A DNA stretch of 64,000 nucleotides from Aurifilum marmelostoma (lineage: Eukaryota > Ascomycota > Sordariomycetes > Diaporthales > Cryphonectriaceae), in contig JAMXSV010000004.1 in NCBI GenBank assembly GCA_027559495.1, positions 3,461,001 through 3,525,000 of the forward strand, given 5' to 3'. The notes under the pieces were generated by a model. It made no database searches. It was given only the letters and a program-made list of their open reading frames with translations, and was not told the origin of the DNA. Each line of letters begins with the position of its first letter. The stretch's first letter is position 1. Made by a program: the position numbers and the translations under genes. This document shows positions 56,539 to 64,000 of the stretch, piece after piece.

Positions 56539-58513
56539 AGATATATAAATATTAGTTTTTAGTTTATTTTAATGTTTTTAGATACTAAATTAAATAATTT
56601 ATATTATATAATGCTATTATCTTATTACTACTTTTGCATTTTCTTTTCTATTTTAATATATTTTATATTATAAGAAAATATATTTATTATTTTCGCATTT
56701 TTATATCTTAGAGGACTAACGAGGTTATTTAAGGATCGAAGGGATTAGATAATCAGCTTAGATAATCTCTTAGGAGACTTTTCCAAAATAGGAATAGTAA
56801 GAAGGGTTAATTATTATTATATTATTATCCTTATTGTTATTATTATTTTCTTCCTTAGGAATGGAGGAGGGAAGGCAGATATATATATCTTTTCTATACT
56901 AGGTTTCTCGAATGTTCTATAGATGTTAATTTCTGAGCAATAGCTTTGATTTATAAGCATTTATTAGTTATTTGAAATTAATATTTTATTTGTGTATATT
57001 AGTTATTCCTTTAAGAGGGTTAAGGAGAAATATATATTACAATAAGCTTTTTGCTTTCGCTACCTCGCTACTTCTCAAATATTCTAGCACCTTCTATTTA
57101 CATAATTAGCTTACATAATAGAGTACTTATATAATTATATCCTATATTACTATATAGAGTATAGTAATTGTTAATATATAAACCCTAGCACTATAGCTTA
57201 TATAGTTTTTGAAATATTAAGGGAAATAGTAATATATTATTATGTATATTTATTTGTATATTTTGTATTTTTTCTTTATTATTTGAGTAGTTATTATAAA
57301 AAGAAATATATATTTACACTGCTTAAATTATAGAGGATTTTATAATGTAGGTTATAATATTATAACCTTATATAATATAATAGCTTAATTATGATTTTTA
57401 TACTTATATTATAAATTATTTTATATTATAGAACTAAATTATAATTAATATTTATTATAATAATGTAATTATAGCATACTTATAATTAGTTTTATTTAAA
57501 GAATTTAATTAACTTATTTTTAAAGGTAAATGATGCATTTATTTCTATATATAATATATATTTAAAGGCTAAGAAAGTGCAAAATTTAATATAGAACTTT
57601 AGATTTAAAAGCCTTATTTAGCTTAAATAGCTTTTTAATTATTATATAGAAAGGCTTTAAATCTAGTTTTATTATTTCTAAAGTATAAATAGTACTAAAA
57701 ATATATTCTTATTGCTTTATTAGATAATAGTATTATATTGATTAATTTTAGCTTATTAAAATAATATTTAAAAATCTCTTATTATATACTATAAAGCTAT
57801 ATTAATATTAGGCAATAATTGCTTAAAGCTTTACTTTAATTCACTATTTTTATATTACTTAATAAAAATATTATTGTCTTCTTTCTTTCTAATTTGATTA
57901 AGCTATTATATATTTTTTTAAGATTATTTAAAATAATAAAATTTAATATTTTTTATTCTTATCTTATAAATTAATATTTAAAGTAATAAATTATAAGATA
58001 ATTTTTAAATAAAATTAGCTATTCTTAAAATTTCTTATTAGCTATTTCTTATATAGCTTATTATTATTTTTATATTAATATCTTTTTCTATATTTTATTT
58101 TTCTTAGCAATAGCCTTTTTATACTTTTTAATATAATTTATTATTTAGGATTAAGAAGTTAATTAATTAGTTTAGTTAATTGCTTAACTGAAATTAATTA
58201 AATATTAACTATAATTAGTTTAAGTAATTCAAATTAAATTATTTTCTAGATAAAACTAGATATAAATATACTATAGTTAGTTTATAATATTTAATAGTTA
58301 CTATAATTTAATTATACAATATAAAATAGGTTAAATAATAGTTGAAAACTAATAAATAAAATTTTTAAAGATATAAAATATATTAAGATAGGAGAAGAAA
58401 AGGAAAGATAGTAGTAGAAAATAGTATATTAAAATATGAATTATTTAATTTAGCTTTAAAAAGGAGTAAAATATATTCAAAACTAATATTTATTCATCTA
58501 AAAATAAATATAT

Positions 58514-58678
58514 TTAGTTATTATAATTACTAGTTAACTATATATAGTAGCTATACTATTTATATATAGTAATTAAAACTAACTATAAACTACTATAGTT
58601 AATAAGAAGTACTAACTTTAATTATAGTACTTAGTAGTTAGTTATTAATTAACTAATAACTATAAACTGACTTTTTAA
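58514..58678 (-). repeat. dispersed repeat, family 1, copy B (inverted)
   Basis: Reverse complement of copy A over about 165 bases, including ACTACTATAGTTAATAAGAA in the centre. Copies A and B lie 5.3 kb apart in opposite orientation. Confidence 0.6.
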
Positions 58679-61368
58679 CCCTATTATTACTTATATTCAA
58701 GCTTAATATACTTTTTTTATTATTAAGAGATTTTATTACTTTATACTCTAAATTATAAAGCTATTCTTTACTATTAAAATTTATATATCTATAAGTTTGC
58801 TTTATATTTCTTTAATAATATTTAATAATATAGTTTTTTCTTAGCTAATTTAATTACAAAAAGAATTATTTCTATAGTTATAATACTGAAAATTCCGAGG
58901 CTTGTATATATATTTAAAAATAATAAGTTAGTATAATAATTAAGTAACTTACTAGCTATATATAGTCTTGAATTATTAATGCTAAGCAATAAGCAAAGAA
59001 GGTAATAAGAATTTTTAGAATATTTATTCTTTTAATCTACTAATAAAATTATAAATAATAAATTTATAATATACTAGCTATAAATCTATTATTTTAAGGC
59101 TAAATATAATATATATCTTTATAAATATATAATTAATTATTATTTAAGTAATATTAGTAATAAAGCAAGAAATAAAGTAAGAGATATATTTATAATATTT
59201 TAAATATAATCAATTAAAATGGAATTATAGTTTAAAATATTATAATTATTAATATTTTAATTGCTAAATAATATAAATATATATAAGCTAATAATAAATT
59301 TATACTTCTAAAGCAAGCTATTTAAATTATAAATTATAATTCTAAAGCTTTAATTTAATTTTCTTAAATTTAAAATAATTAATAAAAGCTTTATTCTTTA
59401 ATAAAAAAATAAAATAAAGCAAATATGCTATTTTAATATATTCTTATTATATAATATATACTTAAAAAAAAGTAAAAAAAGATTTTTAAAAGCTTAAAAA
59501 AGCTTTAAATTTCTTTAATTATATATTCTTTATTAAAAATATCTTTATTAAATTTATTATATATAAAAATTAATTTATAAAGCTTTATAAGCTTTATATT
59601 TTTAAATTTATATAATAAATAATTTATTAACTATATATATATATATATAAAATTAAAAAAGCTTTCAAGTTAATTAAGAAAATTATTATAATAATAATTA
59701 ATAAAAGTAATTTAAAATTTATATAATTAAATTAATTAATATTAATTTAAATATATAATTTATATTAAAATATTTTTAAAAATAAATATTTTTTAATTAA
59801 TAATTAATTTTAATTTTTATTATAAAAAAATAAAAAAAATAAAAAAAATAATATTAATTTTAATTAAATAATATAAAATATAAATAAAGAAAATATTATA
59901 TATTTTATTAAATAATTATTATATAAAATTTTATTTTTAAATTAAATATTTTTTTAATTCTTTTATATATATTTAATATAAATTATTATTTTTAATAATA
60001 TTAATAAAAAGTTTTTTTAAAAAAGTTATATTTATTAATTATATTTTTTTAAAAAAATATTTTTAAAATATAAAAAAAAATTTAAATATATAAAATAATA
60101 ATAATAATTTTTTATTAAAATAATAAAAAAAAATAAAAAATAAATTTATAATAATATATATAATAATTAATTTAAAAATAAAAATAATTAATATATTTTA
60201 TATTAAAATAATTATAAATTATAATATTTTTAATTATTATTTTTTTTTATTATTTTTAAAAGATTTAGCTAAAAATAAATATATTTAAAAAAAAATTTAT
60301 TATTAAAAATATTTTAGCTAAAAGAATAATAAAAGAAATATAAAAAAATCTTTATTTATAAGCAGCTAAATAGCTATTTATAAATATAATATAATATATA
60401 TATAATATAGCGCATTATATATTATCTTTATCTTTAAACTATTACTAAAGCTCTATTTATAGCTTTAGCTTATAATATTATTTTCTTTTTATTTTTCTTT
60501 AAATAATTTGCTTTTTTTCTATTATTTATTTTGCTTTCTTTTTATAATTATTTTTTTTCTCTCTTTTAAAATAAACTTTTCTATTAGTTGCTTTATTTTA
60601 TTCTTTTTATCTACTATTTATTTACTTATACTCTGCTTTTAAATACTTATTTATAATAATTAATTTTTAAAAAGCTATAATTAATTATTTACTTTAAATA
60701 TTTTTATATATAATAATAGCTATTTTAAATCTTTTTTTAAGCTTTCCTACTTATAATTAAATTATTATTATTATATACTATTAAAAAGCTATTTAATATA
60801 CTATTATTTAGTTTTTTTATAATTAAATATTTAAATAATTTAAAAGTAAAAGTTTTAAGTTTTATATTACTTTTATAGCTACTAATATTATTTTTAGCAT
60901 TTATAAGATATTTTATTTTAAATATCTAATTATATTTTATATTAATATTTTAATAAATAGTTACTTTTTTTTTACTTTGATTTTGCTCTATAATTTTAAA
61001 TAAGCTTTATTAAATAATATCTTTATTATTCTTATATTATTAATAATAAAAATACTAATTTTATTTATATTATAGTATATAGCTTATAAATTTTATTTAT
61101 ACTATTATTCTTTAGCTAATTACTTTCTAGCTTGCTTATAATCTTAATATAATTAATACTATTACTATATTAGCTTAAGCTGCTTAAAACTTTATTTAAG
61201 CAACTTTAATAAATTTGCCTTTTTTATTAGCTATATAACCATTATTGATATATTTCTAAAACTTTATTATATATTAATATAATACTAATTAGCTATTTTA
61301 TTATAATATAAAGAAATATAGCTTAAGAAAGCTATTATTATTAAACTTGGCACTAATTCTTTTACCTA

Positions 61369-61836
61369 TGGGCGCTACCTCTGGTCTCTCCCCCTCCGTC
61401 CGTTCCTCCCGTAGTGGGTGCCAAAATAGGTTGCCGGCCAAAATTAGTTAGCCATTTTCGAGGTATTTTTTGTATAAGCCGCTACTAAAATACAGTTTCT
61501 TAATATAGCACTTAGCTAACTAAAACAAATATCATTATACTAAAATAAGAATAAATAAGATAATTTTATAATTAATTTGCAAATTTAATAATATATAAGC
61601 TAAGTCCTAAAAGTTTTATAAGATAGTAATAAAAAACCCTAATTTTAAAAGCATAGCTTATACACTAGTAGTTTTTAAGCATTATATCCTTGCAAGAAGG
61701 TTCCTAATCCAATAGTTTACATGTAGAAATACCTTAAAAATACTGCGAAAATAGCAACTTATGTTAGCTAGCAACCTATTTTAGCACCCACTACAGGAGG
61801 AAGAGACAGAGGGGGAGAGACTAGAGGTAGCGCCCA
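61369..61836. mobile_element. non-autonomous TIR element (MITE-like), about 470 bp
   Basis: The left end (61369-61475) and the reverse complement of the right end (61735-61836) match over about 100 bases. Both begin TGGGCGCTACCTCT, continue with a pyrimidine-rich TCTCTCCCCCTC part, then GTAGTGGGTG and AAAATAGGTTGC. Their differences are nearly all transitions (C/T, G/A). The ends are GC-rich, the interior and the flanks A+T-rich. There is no room for a transposase, so a non-autonomous DNA transposon fits. TA directly precedes the left end, but a matching TA is not seen on the right, so the target duplication is unproven. Confidence 0.7.
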
Positions 61837-62125
61837 CGGCTATAATCTTCTTTAAGAGCAGTATATTAAATTTAAATAAGCTATATTTATATTATATAAA
61901 TTGCTGCTCTTTTTTAGCTTTATTTTATTTCTTTAATTCTTTATAATTTTCTAAAATTAAGCTAATATAAAAGATTTATAATACTTATTAAAGCTTTGTT
62001 AGTATTATATAACTTATTTACTAGAATCTTATTTAGTTAAATTACTCTCTTAGCGCTTAAAACTTCTATTATAGCTCTTCTATAACTATAAATGAATAGA
62101 GTAATAATAAATATAAAAATGATAA

Positions 62126-62426
62126 TGTTGTGGTGGCTAGTGTGAGGAGCCTCGGGTTCGGAAGGGTAGTGGGTCCTGAAGATCCCTTATATAAGAAGAG
62201 GAACACCCATCACTAGCTTTGCTTTCAGATAGAGAACAACAAGGCGTTCTTTTGCTCTCTTTTCAATTCAGATCTTCTATAAGCCATCTGGGCAGGTCTA
62301 GAGCAGGTCTTTCACCCTGATCCTATGCCTCGTTAGCCTTGGTTTGCCGTTCTTACGATACAGCACGCTTAGGTCGACGGGGCCCTTGCCTATGACTTGG
62401 TCTTCTGTCCTCTTTATCGTGCAACA
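62126..62426 (+). mobile_element. solo-LTR-like insert, about 300 bp
   Basis: A stretch of ordinary base composition in the A+T block, bounded by TGTTG at the left and CAACA at the right (the 5-bp inverted ends and TG...CA typical of LTRs). Inside it has a TATA-type promoter element (CTTATATAAGAAGAGG) about 75 bases in, and GC-rich sequence upstream of it. No primer-binding site or coding region follows, so it would be a solo LTR left by recombination. GATAA precedes the left end; the same pentamer occurs 15 bases beyond the right end rather than next to it, so the target duplication is doubtful. Confidence 0.5.
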
Positions 62427-64000
62427 GCGCCCGAGTTCTGGTTTGATAATATGCATTAAATTGATTAAACTTCAAATTAGCTATCTTTTGCTTATTCTGA
62501 ATAATAAAGGATTATTGCGCTACTTCATAGCTACTAAATATTTAATAGCTAATAACTATTATTAAACTCTTTTAAGAAATTTAATTTATTATTTTCTGCT
62601 TTTATATATTCTTTTCTTTTTTTTTCCTCTTCTTTTTTGCTTAGGGGGAAGGGAAAGGGGGAAAGTATATATTCTGCTTCTAGCTTACTCTTCTTTAATA
62701 AATTTTTTTTCTTCTCTTTTATTATTAATTATATTCTTTACTATTTAAAGCTACTAAAAAAAATTAAGTAAAAGTAAAAATAGCTTTATATTTATATAAA
62801 AATTAATTTATTTAGCTTTAATTTAGTTAATTTTGTTAATAAAATTTATAAGCTTGCTTTATAAGCTTATAAGTATAAAAGTAAATATATTCTATATATT
62901 AAATATATTAAAAATAATAATTTTATTATTTAGAAGTAAAATATTATTTATAAGATTTAAATTATTATTATCAAGTAGCCTATTTTAAAAAGTATTAGCT
63001 TTTAAGCTAATAATTAATATTTTATTATATTTATATATTTAAAGCTTTTTATTTCTAAAGCTATTATTATATGCTGTTATTCTTTATTATTAATTTATAT
63101 TATCTTTTATATTTACTTAATATTATTATCTTTTTTATATTCTTAAACAGCTATTATAATAATTTATTCTATTTTATTTATTTAATTTGCATTTTATATT
63201 TAGAATATTTTTCCATTTAACAGCAATTTATTCTTAGTTTATTTTAGCTTTTAAAATTCATTTTATAAAAAATTAAAGCTTTTAGCTTCTACTTTCAAGA
63301 ACTACTATATTAAAACTAATATTTAATATATATTATAAAAATAATAAATCACTAGTAACTTATAATAATAAGTTTATATAAAATTATAAATATATGCTAT
63401 ATAATATATTTAGCTCTATTATATATAAGCTAATTACTTTTATTGTTTTTTGCTTTTTATATAGCTTAGCTAAATTTTTAAAAGCGCAGTTTATTGCTAT
63501 ATTTGTAGAAAATAATTATATATTATCTTAAATAGCAAATTATTTTGCTAATGCTTATTTCTAATTTATATCTTCTTTTATTTATTATTAAATTGCTGCT
63601 ATAATGACTTATATAACATTTATTAATCTCTTTTGCTATTCTATAAAAGCTTTAACTTTTATATATAGCAAATAAGCTAATACTACAAAGTAGTCTATTT
63701 GTTAAGTAATATTAATAGTAAAATAGAAAATAAAATAAAATATATATTTATAAAGCTTGTAATATAAGGTTATTTTTTATAAAGCTTAAATTACTATAAT
63801 AAATAATATTAAAAAGAATTTAATAATGCTTTATCTTAAGCTATTAAAATATATTTATATTTATTAGCTAAAAAAGATATATAAAGTAAGAAGATAAAAA
63901 TATTATAAGATTATAATATAATCTAAAATCTTAATATTATAATGCCCTAAAAAGCTGTTAATAATTTAATAATAATATATTTATTAATATTATCAAGTAT

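Larger units (their letters stand above)
45881..64000. mobile_element. A+T-rich, RIP-type block (decayed repeats), about 18 kb to window end
   Basis: From about 45.88 kb the sequence consists almost wholly of A and T with very frequent TpA and nearly no CpG. The remaining G and C sit mostly in AGCT/GC contexts. No frame of useful length exists apart from one 73-codon frame in an insert. This is the composition left by repeat-induced point mutation of transposons in ascomycetes. It is likely heterochromatin; whether subtelomeric or centromeric cannot be told. Small islands of more normal composition lie at about 52,790-52,930, 56,700-57,200, 61,370-61,840 and 62,120-62,440. Confidence 0.85.

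Noticed and set aside
62344..62565. Plus-strand frame of 73 codons in the A+T block
   Set aside because: It starts inside the solo-LTR-like insert and ends in A+T sequence; no protein-like pattern.
45881..64000. Mitochondrial origin of the A+T-rich sequence
   Set aside because: It is continuous with nuclear genes, has no mitochondrial genes, tRNAs or rRNAs, and contains decayed repeats and transposon-like inserts, all of which fit RIP better.
1..64000. CRISPR arrays, bacterial operons, riboswitches, rRNA genes
   Set aside because: No regularly spaced repeats or rRNA-like sequence seen; the introns and gene families are those of a fungus.

Overview
The window looks like nuclear DNA from a filamentous ascomycete (Pezizomycotina, probably Sordariomycetes or a near relative; genus not determinable by eye). 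The reasons are short GT-AG introns of about 40-195 nt, several with CTAAC/CTAAT branch points, two Zn2Cys6 regulators, a fungal NACHT/STAND protein, a DUF4604 protein, fungal PRP19 and COX4, and a long A+T block of the kind left by repeat-induced point mutation (RIP). Most genes below were assembled by hand from exons. Where the exon lengths sum to a multiple of three and the family motifs run across the joins, I trust the model. Where they do not, I say so.

Layout. 0-5.5 kb: the 5' part of a minus-strand type II membrane protein cut by the window edge, a long non-coding stretch, an unrecognised ORF and a DUF4604 gene. 6.6-9.5 kb: a NACHT-domain STAND protein. 10.7-13.6 kb: a convergent pair of NAD(P)H oxidoreductases (SDR and AKR7-type aldo/keto reductase). 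14.5-15.5 kb: COX4. 16.3-19 kb: two poorly known genes, the second apparently broken by a frameshift in a six-base homopolymer. 20.7-23.4 kb: a divergent pair, OHCU decarboxylase (urate breakdown) and PRP19 (spliceosome). 24.4-26.9 kb: a RING protein with SUMO-interaction motifs. 28.1-44.5 kb: a regulator-rich stretch with a TauD-type dioxygenase, a Zn2Cys6 factor, a charged coiled-coil protein, a bZIP factor with uORFs, a second Zn2Cys6 factor and a cytochrome P450. 44.96-45.2 kb: a dead P450 fragment. From about 45.9 kb to the end: about 18 kb of nearly pure A+T sequence without genes, holding decayed dispersed repeats and two much more GC-rich inserts (a TIR element and a solo-LTR-like element) that look younger than the mutation of their surroundings.

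How the parts relate. The left 27 kb is mainly housekeeping (respiration, splicing, purine breakdown, ubiquitin/SUMO) with one possible self/non-self protein. The right part has an accessory, chromosome-edge character. A dioxygenase, a P450 and three transcription factors lie within 16 kb of the RIP block, but no polyketide synthase, NRPS or terpene synthase is visible, so I do not call a biosynthetic cluster. The best leads for something new are the bZIP gene with a long AUG-less coding-like leader, the SIM/RING protein, the repeat-less NACHT protein with a basic tail, and the young inserts in the RIP block.
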